Of a DNA stretch of 64,000 nt, positions 14,628 to 23,779 are shown one piece after another. Source of the stretch: Mariluticola halotolerans. GTDB taxonomy: Bacteria; Pseudomonadota; Alphaproteobacteria; Rhizobiales; Devosiaceae. Location of the stretch: positions 1,116,001 through 1,180,000 of the forward strand of contig NZ_CP090960.1 in NCBI RefSeq assembly GCF_021611515.1. The letters are read 5' to 3'. Within the stretch, counting starts at the first letter, position 1. Each line of letters opens with the position of its first letter. Under the pieces are notes generated by a model. That model saw only the letters and a list, made by a program, of their open reading frames with translations, was not told where the DNA came from and ran no database searches. The position numbers were made by a program, and so were the translations under genes.

Positions 14628-15554
14628 ATGCCTATTCGTATTCCAAATGACCTGCCTGCCCGCGCTATTCTTGAGAAAGAAGGCGTGGCCGTTATGGATT
14701 CCACCCGTGCCGAGCGGCAGGATATTCGCCCGCTTCAGGTAGGCCTGCTCAACCTGATGCCCAACAAGCAAAGTACGGAAACCCAGTTTGCCCGACTGAT
14801 TGCCTCGACGCCCCTGCAGATCGATCTGACGCTGATCCGGATTTCCGACCATCAATCGAAAAATACGTCCGAGGATTATCTCAACTCGTTCTATTCGCGC
14901 TGGGAAGATGTGCGGGAGCGCAAGTTTGACGGGTTCATCGTGACCGGCGCGCCGATTGCACATTTGCCGTTTGAAGAAGTGCGGTATTGGCCTGAAATGC
15001 TCGACATCATGAACTGGACGCGCACCAATGTGCATTCGCCCATGTTCATCTGCTGGGGTGTGCAGGCGGCACTCTATCACTTCTACGGGGTCAAGCGGCA
15101 GCGGCGCGACGACAAGGCCGTAGGCGTTTACCGGCACCAGAACAAGGCACCACACTCGCCCTATCTGCGCGGGTTCTCGGATGATTTTGCCATTCCGGTG
15201 AGCCGCTATAATGATATCGACCGCGAAACGCTGCCCAGGGATGGGTCGCTCGATATTCTGATTGATAGCGATGAGGTGGGGATTTGCATGCTGGAGGACA
15301 AGCGCCACCGCACGATCTTCATGCTCAACCATTTTGAGTATGACGCGACCTCACTGGGGGATGAATACAAGCGGGACGCAAAAGCGGGACTGAACCCGGC
15401 TTTGCCCGCCCATTATTTTCCCGATGACGATCCTAACAAAAAGCCGCTCAATACGTGGCGCGCCTCGGCGCATCTGTTTTTCCAGAACTGGATCAACGAG
15501 ATGTACCAGACAACGCCGTTCGATATTGATGCGATCGGCACTGCCGGGGAATAG
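14628..15554 (+). CDS. metA: Homoserine O-acyltransferase MetA
   Basis: MetA acylates homoserine as the first committed step of methionine synthesis. The 308-residue product has the family start MPIRIPNDLPA, the catalytic Cys142 in FICWGVQAA and the His235/Glu237 pair in LNHFEYD. Residue 111, which separates succinyl-CoA users (Gly) from acetyl-CoA users (Glu), is Ala here (TGAPIAHLPF), so acyl donor choice cannot be read from the known rule. ATG 14628 matches the family N-terminus; an upstream in-frame start at 14544 is rejected. The 160-bp leader contains hairpins but no SAM-II riboswitch signature that I could recognise. Confidence 0.93.
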   Translation: MPIRIPNDLPARAILEKEGVAVMDSTRAERQDIRPLQVGLLNLMPNKQSTETQFARLIASTPLQIDLTLIRISDHQSKNTSEDYLNSFYSRWEDVRERKFDGFIVTGAPIAHLPFEEVRYWPEMLDIMNWTRTNVHSPMFICWGVQAALYHFYGVKRQRRDDKAVGVYRHQNKAPHSPYLRGFSDDFAIPVSRYNDIDRETLPRDGSLDILIDSDEVGICMLEDKRHRTIFMLNHFEYDATSLGDEYKRDAKAGLNPALPAHYFPDDDPNKKPLNTWRASAHLFFQNWINEMYQTTPFDIDAIGTAGE

Positions 15555-15560
15555 AACCCG

Positions 15561-15593
15561 CCGGGCGGACCGATGTGCAGGCGGTCCGCCCGG
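15561..15593 (+). terminator. Hairpin after metA
   Basis: Perfect 12-bp arms CCGGGCGGACCG (15561-15572) and CGGTCCGCCCGG (15582-15593), loop of 9. No T-run follows, so it may terminate only partially or mark an mRNA 3' end. Confidence 0.55.
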
Positions 15594-15665
15594 GCTACCC
15601 TGCCGGTATGGCTTGCAATTTCGCCCCTGATCCCTACCTTCAGTTAAGTTCAGACAGGGATTTTC

Positions 15666-17123
15666 ATGGCGCAGCCCCCAGCCAATATTGTTGATGAGGT
15701 CGGCATTGCGCTCGGCAATCTGGGTGATGCCGCCACCGGCATGTTCACCCCGACGCTGCGCCTCGGCGTTACCGGGCTTTCACGCGCCGGCAAGACGATT
15801 TTCATCACTGCGCTGATCCACAATCTTTTGACCAATAGCCGCATGCCCGGTTTCGGCCCGCTGGCGGATGGGCGGTTGATCGGGGCGCAATTGACGGAAC
15901 ATCCCGACCGGGGCATGCCGCGCTTTGCCTATGAACAGCATCTGGCGGCATTGACCGGGAAAGAACCGCACTGGCCTGAAAGCACAAGGCGGATTTCGCA
16001 AATCCGGGTGACGCTGAAATTTCAAAGCGGCAACTGGCTGACCGGCATGCTAGGGACAAGCCAGCTCAATCTCGATATTGTCGATTATCCGGGCGAATGG
16101 CTGCTCGATCTGCCGCTCCTCTCGCTGAGTTTTGCTGAATGGTCGGAACAGGCGCTGGCCCGTGCCCGCAGGGCTGGTTCGGCGGAGGATGCCAAGCCGT
16201 TTCTTGAGGCGCTGGCTTCAATCGACAGTGCCAAACCGGCGCTCGACACGGATGCGGAGCTGCTGGCGAGCACCTTTACCCAATATCTGCGCGCCAGCCG
16301 CCATGATGGGCGCGCCCTTTCCACCCTGCCGCCGGGGCGGTTTTTGCTGCCCGGCGATATGGAGGGGTCGCCCGCCCTCACCTTTGCGCCGCTGCCGACG
16401 CCGGATCAGGCGCAAAAGCACAATAGTCTCTATGCCATGCTGGAACGGCGCTATGAGGCCTATAAGAGCCTTCTGGTGCGGCCTTTCTTTCGGGACCACT
16501 TTGCCCGGCTGGACCGGCAAATCGTCTTGGTGGACGCTCTGAGGGCCCTGAATGCCGGCCCTGAGGCCGTGGCTGACCTCGAAACGGCGCTGACCGACGT
16601 GCTGGCATGTTTCCGGGCCGGGTCGCCCAATCCGTTTATCCAGCTCATTGCAAGACGGATCGACCGGATCCTGTTTGCCGCGACCAAGGCCGATCATTTG
16701 CATCACGCCTCCCATGACCGGCTGGAAGCGGTGCTGAACCGGCTGGTAGCCAATGCGGCGCGGCGGGCGAAATTTGTCGGCGCTGAAACACGCTCGCTGG
16801 CGCTGGCCTCGATCCGGGCCACGTCCGAGGATGTGATCGAAGAGAATGGCGAAAAGCTTGATGTCATTGTCGGCACGCCGGAAAAGGGTGAACGGCTGGG
16901 TGATGAAGTTTACGATGGCAAAACGGAAATTGCCCTTTTCCCCGGCGACTTGCCGGAAAAGGCCGAAACAGTGCTGCAGCCAGACGGCGAACCGGTTGAC
17001 CTGAACTTCATGCGCTTCATGCCGCCGCAAAAGCTGGCCAGAACTGAACATGGCGACCCCATTCTGCCCTATATCCGGCTCGACCGCGCCCTCGATTTTC
17101 TGCTTGGAGACTGGCTGAAATGA
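15666..17123 (+). CDS. ycjX: YcjX family GTP-binding protein (DUF463)
   Basis: A 485-residue protein of the YcjX family, predicted P-loop NTPases with a Ras-like fold linked by expression studies in other bacteria to envelope or phage-shock stress. Walker A is GLSRAGKT (37-44). Further family blocks are LNLDIVDYPGEWLLDLPLL (DxxG-like switch II) and RILFAATKADHLHH, whose TKAD replaces NKxD. It ends ILPYIRLDRALDFLLGDWLK, as is usual. The stop overlaps the next start by four bases (ATGA), so it is translationally coupled to ycjF. Biochemical role unknown. Confidence 0.9.
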   Translation: MAQPPANIVDEVGIALGNLGDAATGMFTPTLRLGVTGLSRAGKTIFITALIHNLLTNSRMPGFGPLADGRLIGAQLTEHPDRGMPRFAYEQHLAALTGKEPHWPESTRRISQIRVTLKFQSGNWLTGMLGTSQLNLDIVDYPGEWLLDLPLLSLSFAEWSEQALARARRAGSAEDAKPFLEALASIDSAKPALDTDAELLASTFTQYLRASRHDGRALSTLPPGRFLLPGDMEGSPALTFAPLPTPDQAQKHNSLYAMLERRYEAYKSLLVRPFFRDHFARLDRQIVLVDALRALNAGPEAVADLETALTDVLACFRAGSPNPFIQLIARRIDRILFAATKADHLHHASHDRLEAVLNRLVANAARRAKFVGAETRSLALASIRATSEDVIEENGEKLDVIVGTPEKGERLGDEVYDGKTEIALFPGDLPEKAETVLQPDGEPVDLNFMRFMPPQKLARTEHGDPILPYIRLDRALDFLLGDWLK

Positions 17124-18136
17124 AAAAGCCCATGGCCCGCCCGACCCAGGCAAAAACATCGACCAGCGAGACCGTGCGCACGCCGCGCGTTTTCACGCCC
17201 AAGCCGAACACGGAAATCATCGAGACCTTCAGCGAAGAAGATGCGGTTGATTTGACCCCGACGCCGCAGCGCAAGCGGGGCCGCTGGTTGCGACGGATCC
17301 TGTTCACCACGGCCGGTATTCTGGTGTCGCTGGGGCTGGGGCTCGCGGCCGAACAGCTGATCCGCGATCTGTTTGCCCGCTATGAATGGCTGGGTTGGGC
17401 CGGCATGGTCGCGCTGGTGCTGTTTGTTCTGGCAGTGATCGCCCTGATTGTGCGCGAGATCACCGCCTTGTTGCGCTTGCGCAGCCTCAACGCCATGCGG
17501 GCGGAAGCTGCGGCGGTATTGATCAGTGACAAGGGTGATGATGGGCGCAAACTGATCGGCGAACTTGAAATGCTTTATGCGACGCGAGCTGATCTGGCGC
17601 GGCCACGGGCGGCGCTGGATGCTGATGCAAAGGCGCTGCTGGACGGAAGCGATATGGTGCACATGGCCGAACGGGCATTGATGGGGCCGCTTGACGCCCG
17701 CGCCAAAGCCCTCACCGCAGCCTCTGCCCGGCGCGTTGCCATTGTCACGGCGATTTCACCGCGTGCTCTCGTCGATATTGCCTTTGTCGGCTATGAGAGC
17801 TTCAAGCTGGCGCGCGGCATTGCCGAACTTTATGGGGCGCGGCCGGGCCTGTTTGGTGCCTGGCGGCTGGCGGGGGCCATTCTGGGCCATCTGGCGGTGA
17901 CCGGTGGGGTGGCGCTGGGTGACAGCGTGGTGCAGCAGCTGGTGGGGCATGGACTTGCGGCCAAGGTATCTGCCCGGCTGGGCGAAGGACTGGTCAACGG
18001 GTTGATGACCGTCCGGGTTGGTATCGCGGCGATGCGCGTGACCCGCCCCCTGCCCTTTTCGGCGCTCAAGCAACCGGTTGTGATGGATTTTATGACCGAT
18101 CTGGCAAATATCGCCAGCAAGGGCGGCAAGACCTAG
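17120..18136 (+). CDS. ycjF: YcjF family membrane protein (TIGR01620/DUF697)
   Basis: A 338-residue inner-membrane partner of YcjX. A charged N-terminal region (1-58) precedes two transmembrane helices (about 61-83 and 90-112), a cytoplasmic helical stretch, and the C-terminal DUF697-type hydrophobic domain (ARRVAIVTAISPRALVDIAFVGYESFKLARGIAELYG). The ycjX-ycjF pairing is widely conserved. It ends convergently with the LysE gene; the two stop codons share two bases and there is no room for a terminator. Confidence 0.85.
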   Translation: MKKPMARPTQAKTSTSETVRTPRVFTPKPNTEIIETFSEEDAVDLTPTPQRKRGRWLRRILFTTAGILVSLGLGLAAEQLIRDLFARYEWLGWAGMVALVLFVLAVIALIVREITALLRLRSLNAMRAEAAAVLISDKGDDGRKLIGELEMLYATRADLARPRAALDADAKALLDGSDMVHMAERALMGPLDARAKALTAASARRVAIVTAISPRALVDIAFVGYESFKLARGIAELYGARPGLFGAWRLAGAILGHLAVTGGVALGDSVVQQLVGHGLAAKVSARLGEGLVNGLMTVRVGIAAMRVTRPLPFSALKQPVVMDFMTDLANIASKGGKT

Positions 18137-18750
18137 CCTTCGCGGATAACGATGAAAGCGGCAGCGCTTGCCATGGCCGTGGCAGCGCCCCGGTTAAGCA
18201 GCCGCAAGGCGCGCGGATTGCGCAGGAATGCGCGGGCGCGGCTGGCCAGCGCGATATAAGGGATGACCACAAGATAGAGGACGATCACCGTCAATACCGC
18301 CAATATCAGATAGCTTTGCAGGGTGACGGTGGTCAGATCGATGACGCTGGGCAGCAGGGCCATATAAAAAATAATGGTTTTGGGATTGCCCATGGTCACG
18401 GAAAATCCGGCGGTGAAGGAAGACAAGAACCCCGCGCCCTGCCCTGCGTGCATTTTTTCCGGATCGATGCCCGCACGCCAGAAATTCCAGGCCAGCCAGA
18501 GCAGATAGGCGGCACCGGCGAATTTCACCACGACAAAAAAGCCGGAGAACAGTGCGGCGATGGCCGAGAGCCCGAGGACGGCAAAGGTGAGATAGGTCAG
18601 ATCACCCAGCACCAGCCCGTTCATGAAATAGAAGGCCGGCCGGAACCCGGAGCCGAGCGCCTTGCCGACACTGGCCGCAATGCCGGGACCGGGAATGGCC
18701 GCGGCAATTCCAAGGGCAATTACATAGGGCAAAAATTCAATCAGGCTCAT
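18133..18750 (-). CDS. LysE family amino-acid/metabolite exporter
   Basis: A 205-residue protein with about six hydrophobic helices and the family N-terminal motif AIPGPGIAASVGKALGSGFRPA (PGP followed by a small-residue helix), then the first amphipathic loop and FYMALLPSVI. LysE/RhtB proteins export amino acids or related metabolites; the substrate is unknown. It overlaps the ycjF stop tail-to-tail. A second, only distantly similar LysE protein is encoded at 37592-38185. Confidence 0.85.
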   Translation of the reverse strand: MSLIEFLPYVIALGIAAAIPGPGIAASVGKALGSGFRPAFYFMNGLVLGDLTYLTFAVLGLSAIAALFSGFFVVVKFAGAAYLLWLAWNFWRAGIDPEKMHAGQGAGFLSSFTAGFSVTMGNPKTIIFYMALLPSVIDLTTVTLQSYLILAVLTVIVLYLVVIPYIALASRARAFLRNPRALRLLNRGAATAMASAAAFIVIREG

Positions 18751-18837
18751 GGCGAAGCATCCCGTTTGCCGGGAAGATGATCCTGAGTTCCGCCTAAATC
18801 AAGAGGGATTTTTACCCCCTGTTTCGGCTTCTGCTTT

Positions 18838-20226
18838 TCATGCTGCCGACCGGTTTGCGTTATCAGCTGAAGCGGCAAGCTGATCGAGGAAGTCGCGGGC
18901 CCAATTGTCCACCGAGCGCTTTTGCACGGTTTGCATCAGCGCCGTCCAGCGCTCGCGCCGTTCGGCGAGGGACATGCACAAGGCTGCATGCATGGCTTGC
19001 GCTGTTTCTTCAACGTCATGCGGGTTGACCTGCAAGGCCTCGGGAAACAATTCTGCGGCGCCGGCAAAGCGTGACAAGACGACCACGCCGGGGTCCTCTG
19101 GGTCCTGACAGGCGATATATTCGTGGGCAACGAGATTCATGCCATCGCGTAACGGGGTGACCAGGGCCACGCGCGCCACCCGGTAGAGGCCGGCAAGTGT
19201 CGATTGCGGATAGGCGCGTTTGACATAGTTGAGCGGGCTCCAGTCCGGCTCGGCATAATTTCCCATCAACCGGCCACAGGCGATATCCAGCTGATCGCTG
19301 ATATTCTGGTATTCGGCGATGCTGTCGCGCGAGACCGGCGCGATCTGGAGCATGTGCACACGCCGCCGCCAATCCGGGAAGGTTTCGAGCAGATATTCAT
19401 AAGCGGCAATCCGCTCGGGCAGGCCCTTTGTATAGTCGAGCCGGTCGACGCCGAGAATGATATCGCGCCCGGCGGTGGCTTTCGTCACCAGCCGGCCGGT
19501 GCGTTCTGCATCGACCTCTTCCACCAGCGCGCCAAACGCCTCGGGATCTGTGCCGATGGGGAAAGCCTGGATGGTGTGCAAATCCTTGGAGGGACGCGGG
19601 TTATTGAGATCCGAGACCGATGGCAGGCTGGAGCAGGAAAGCAGCTCGTGCAGCTTTTCCACGTCGCGCTCGGCCTGCAGGCCAACCAGATCATAATCGG
19701 CGAGACAGGCCAGCAATTCGCCATGATGGGGGATGGCCGAAAAAATTTCAGGTCCGGGCATGGGGATGTGCAGGAAAAAGCCGATCTTGTTTTTGACGCC
19801 AAGGCGACGCAATTCCTGCCCCAAGGGGATCAGGTGATAATCGTGCACCCAGATGACATGATCTTCAGTGATTTCGGCGGCCAGCGCCTCGGCGAAAGCC
19901 CGGTTGACGCCTAAATAGGCCTCAAACTGGCCCGGCTCGATGGTGACCAAATCCAGCCGATGATGGAAAGCGGGCCAGAGCACTGAATTGGAATAGCCCT
20001 CGTAATAGCCATGATGGGCTTCACGCGAGAGCGGAATGGTGCCAACGGACAAGCCGTCAATATCTTCAAAACTGGCAGCGGCGGGGGGTGTTTCGGAAAA
20101 TTCTCCGGACCAACCGAACCAGAAGCCGTCCTGCGCGCTCAGGACCTTTTTCAGGGCGACCGCCAAACCTCCCGCTGCGGCTTCTTTGCCGGGGGTACGA
20201 TTGGAGACGACGACAAGCGGTTTCAT
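18838..20226 (-). CDS. otsA: Trehalose-6-phosphate synthase OtsA
   Basis: A GT20 glucosyltransferase that joins UDP-glucose and glucose-6-phosphate to trehalose-6-phosphate, giving the osmo- and desiccation protectant trehalose. Of 462 residues, visible motifs are the N-terminal SNRTPGKEAAAGGLAVAL, VWVHDYHL-like VIWVHDYHLIPL, HIPMPGPEIF, the UDP/phosphate-binding GVDRLDYTKGLPERI and RDGMNLVAHEYIA. Length is normal for the family. It lies 96 bp after otsB; the order is otsB then otsA. Confidence 0.95.
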   Translation of the reverse strand: MKPLVVVSNRTPGKEAAAGGLAVALKKVLSAQDGFWFGWSGEFSETPPAAASFEDIDGLSVGTIPLSREAHHGYYEGYSNSVLWPAFHHRLDLVTIEPGQFEAYLGVNRAFAEALAAEITEDHVIWVHDYHLIPLGQELRRLGVKNKIGFFLHIPMPGPEIFSAIPHHGELLACLADYDLVGLQAERDVEKLHELLSCSSLPSVSDLNNPRPSKDLHTIQAFPIGTDPEAFGALVEEVDAERTGRLVTKATAGRDIILGVDRLDYTKGLPERIAAYEYLLETFPDWRRRVHMLQIAPVSRDSIAEYQNISDQLDIACGRLMGNYAEPDWSPLNYVKRAYPQSTLAGLYRVARVALVTPLRDGMNLVAHEYIACQDPEDPGVVVLSRFAGAAELFPEALQVNPHDVEETAQAMHAALCMSLAERRERWTALMQTVQKRSVDNWARDFLDQLAASADNANRSAA

Positions 20227-20322
20227 GTTGGTTTGGCCTTTCGGTTTCCTCCCGAACCCCTCCCAGCGAACATTGTCGGCACGTTATCTCGCCGCCAAGT
20301 GTCGCCTTAAGGGATCGTTATG

Positions 20323-21048
20323 TCAAACGCGAGAAGCGGCCAGATAGTTCCACACATCCTGCGGATTAGTGAGGCGATAGCGGGCAATGCTGCTCCCCTC
20401 GCCTATTTTAATGCCGTAACCGCCATGTTTTTCAGCGGCCTGCATGCCATCCTCGTCGGTGCGGTCATCGCCGATAAAGACCGGCACCCGCCCCTTGAAG
20501 GGCGCTTCCTGCATGAAGGCATCAACGGCACTGGCTTTTGAAAATCCGGCGAATCTGGCTTCAACAATCATCTTGCCGATGATGACTTCCCAGCCGGGAT
20601 AAACGGCCACCACGCGCTGCATGACGGCAATGCACTCAGCCTCAAGCGCTGGCGCGCCCCGATAATGCAGCGCGGCGGACCAGGGCTTGTCCTCGAACAG
20701 CAAACCGGGCTGCGTGCCGATTTCCGCTGCGACGCCGGCGATGATTTCCGCCGCTACCCGGCCGATTTCGGGGTCGGGTGCTGCGATGGAGCCATCGGCC
20801 CGCCGCCGCTCGACGCCGTGGCTGCCCGAGCCCGGCGCCACAAGCGGATGCAGATATCTGGTGACGTCATCCAGCGTGCGGCCCGAGACAATAGCCAGCG
20901 CCCCGCCAAGCGCATCAGCTGTTTCCGCCAGTATGCCGGGCAGGTGATCCGGCACAACAACCGAATCCGGCGTTGGCGCAATCTCGACCAGCGTCCCGTC
21001 GAAATCGAGGAACAGCGCCAGATCGGACGTGAGCCTTGGGGGTATCAA
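20323..21048 (-). CDS. otsB: Trehalose-6-phosphate phosphatase OtsB
   Basis: A HAD-superfamily phosphatase that releases trehalose from its 6-phosphate. Motif I is FLDFDGTL (nucleophile Asp15, acid/base Asp17), motif II VSGRT, and the C-terminal motif is FIGDDRTDEDGM. 241 residues is typical. The only plausible start is TTG at 21048, two bases after the ferredoxin stop and without a clear Shine-Dalgarno, so translation probably depends on coupling. Linked to otsA downstream and, unusually, to the ferredoxin and cys genes upstream. Confidence 0.92.
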   Translation of the reverse strand: MIPPRLTSDLALFLDFDGTLVEIAPTPDSVVVPDHLPGILAETADALGGALAIVSGRTLDDVTRYLHPLVAPGSGSHGVERRRADGSIAAPDPEIGRVAAEIIAGVAAEIGTQPGLLFEDKPWSAALHYRGAPALEAECIAVMQRVVAVYPGWEVIIGKMIVEARFAGFSKASAVDAFMQEAPFKGRVPVFIGDDRTDEDGMQAAEKHGGYGIKIGEGSSIARYRLTNPQDVWNYLAASRV

Positions 21049-21049
21049 A

Positions 21050-21382
21050 TCAGGCGGCCTGCTCGTCCTTGGCCGCAGAGGCGGCGAGTGTGATCTTCAG
21101 GCCATCGAGATCATCGGACATCAGGATCTGGCAGGACAGGCGGGAATTGTCTTCCACATCGCCCACCGTATCGAGCATGTCCTCTTCCTCGTCGGTGGCG
21201 GGCGCGAGCTTTTGCAACCAGTCGGGATCAACATAGACATGGCAGGTGGCGCAGGCGCATGAGCCGCCGCATTCAGCCTTGATATTCAAATCCCAGTCAC
21301 GAATGACTTCCATCACCCGCCAGCCTTCGAGCGCTTCCAGCTCGTGCTGTTTGCCGTCTTGGTCGGTTACATGGATCTTCAT
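21050..21382 (-). CDS. [2Fe-2S] ferredoxin, adrenodoxin type
   Basis: A 110-residue electron carrier with the cluster pattern [15 protein letters not shown] (three cysteines with C-x5-C-x2-C spacing) and the fourth cysteine in SRLSCQI. ATG 21382 (MKIHVTDQDGKQHELEALEG) matches the domain start; the longer frame to 21436 overlaps the reductase gene and is rejected. Directly downstream of a ferredoxin-NADP reductase and the sulfite reductase genes, so a role in passing electrons from NADPH to CysI or the APS reductase is a reasonable inference. Confidence 0.92.
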   Translation of the reverse strand: MKIHVTDQDGKQHELEALEGWRVMEVIRDWDLNIKAECGGSCACATCHVYVDPDWLQKLAPATDEEEDMLDTVGDVEDNSRLSCQILMSDDLDGLKITLAASAAKDEQAA

Positions 21383-21435
21383 GGGCCTGCTCTTTGCGGT
21401 TAATGTGCCGGGCCCGAAGGCCCGGCGGATTAGCA

Positions 21436-22467
<1,032 letters not shown>

Positions 22468-22495
22468 CTACTCTGAATTGTTTCTTTAAAGGGCG

Positions 22496-23779
22496 TTAGG
22501 CCGGTTCGGGAACAGGGCGGCGCAGGAAAGGCCGCGTGCCGGCTGGCACCTCGACCGATGCGCCCACGGGCTGCATGAAAAGGGTTACTGCAGCAATGCG
22601 GTTTTCTTCAAGGGCCTTCCGTGTCGCAGCGTGGCTGACAACAAGGGCCGTGAAACCACACCGCCACATATGCGGGATCTGGTCATGCAGGACATCGCCG
22701 ACAGCGCGCAATTCGCCCTTGAAGCCAAAACGCTCAACCAGCAAACGGGCCGAGGAATAGCCCCGCCCGTCAGTGAAGGCGGGAAAAGCGACCGCGATGG
22801 AGGCAAAACGCGCAACATCCTCGGCCACGTCTTCCACCTTGTCGCCGGGATTGATCAGGAGACCCAGGGGATGCGGGTTGGCGAGGAATGCCTGGCGGTT
22901 TTCAAGAAAGACCGGCAGGGGCACATGCGTATACCGCACGTTTGCAGGCTGGTCATCCTCGGCCCAGGCGCGCCACGGGTCGGCGATGAATTTGCCATCC
23001 TTGAAAAGCGTCAACTGGGTTTCAACCATGGGTTTCGCAATCTTGCCGTTGAAATCGAAGTGAATGCCGCACTCGGTCTTGTTGAGACCGCGCCAACGGC
23101 CCGAACGCGGATCCTCGCCTTCGGCAACCACTGACGTGCACGGTGCACAGCCGATGGATTTGTACCCCGCATTATAGAGCGGGTGCTCTGGAAGGTTGTG
23201 CGCCTTCTTGTAGACTTCGATGTCGTCATTCGTCCAGTAGGCCAGTGGATTGACCTTGATGCGGTCGTCGCTGGTCAGTTCGAAATGCGGCAGCACACCG
23301 CGATCCGAGGTCTGGAAGCGCTTGCGCCCGGTAATCCAGCCTCCATAGCCCTCAAGCACGACATTGAGCGGTTCGGTCTTGCGGATATGGCAGCAGCTGT
23401 CGGGATCGGTTTCCCACAATTGCCCCGTGGGGTCGAAACGCGCCAGATCGGCAGAATCGGGCGTGATGGCCCGCACATTGGTCAGGCCAAAGCGGGTTTT
23501 CAGGGTTTCGACATATTCAAGCGTTTCGGGGAAATGCTTGCCGGTTTCCAGAAACAATACCGGCGCATCTGGGGCCACCTGCCCCAGCATGTGCAGCAGC
23601 ACAGCCGAATCCGCGCCGAAAGACGACACAACGGCCATATCCTTGGGCGAAATCTCGAATGCCTGGCGAATAACGGACAACGAATCCTGTTCGTCGAACA
23701 TACCGTTGAGCGAGAGAATACCCAGTTCCCTCAGCCGGTCCGGCTTGTGGGTGGAATGCATCACATCAGCTTGCACCAT
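22496..23779 (-). CDS. cysH: APS reductase CysH fused to DUF934 domain
   Basis: The 427-residue product joins two proteins normally encoded separately. Residues about 1-255 are assimilatory sulfate-nucleotide reductase: P-loop SSFGADSAVLLHM, the paired cysteines CC (129-130) and CAPC (211-214) that bind a [4Fe-4S] cluster, marking an adenylyl-sulfate (APS) rather than PAPS reductase, and the catalytic ECGIH (Cys237). Residues about 258-411 are DUF934 (HPLGLLINPGDKVEDVAEDV, FPAFTDGRGYSSARLL, VGDVLHDQIPHMWRCGF), a family tied to cys operons. ATG 23779 has AAGGAGG eight bases before it; the open frame runs further upstream only as a shadow of cysI. Overlaps cysI by 14 nt. Confidence 0.93.
   Translation of the reverse strand: MVQADVMHSTHKPDRLRELGILSLNGMFDEQDSLSVIRQAFEISPKDMAVVSSFGADSAVLLHMLGQVAPDAPVLFLETGKHFPETLEYVETLKTRFGLTNVRAITPDSADLARFDPTGQLWETDPDSCCHIRKTEPLNVVLEGYGGWITGRKRFQTSDRGVLPHFELTSDDRIKVNPLAYWTNDDIEVYKKAHNLPEHPLYNAGYKSIGCAPCTSVVAEGEDPRSGRWRGLNKTECGIHFDFNGKIAKPMVETQLTLFKDGKFIADPWRAWAEDDQPANVRYTHVPLPVFLENRQAFLANPHPLGLLINPGDKVEDVAEDVARFASIAVAFPAFTDGRGYSSARLLVERFGFKGELRAVGDVLHDQIPHMWRCGFTALVVSHAATRKALEENRIAAVTLFMQPVGASVEVPAGTRPFLRRPVPEPA

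Noticed and set aside
13305-15332. 675-residue open frame on the minus strand
   Set aside because: It lies opposite the P-loop ATPase and metA, both with clear motifs. It has no start signal, and its composition is that of an antisense shadow of high-GC genes.
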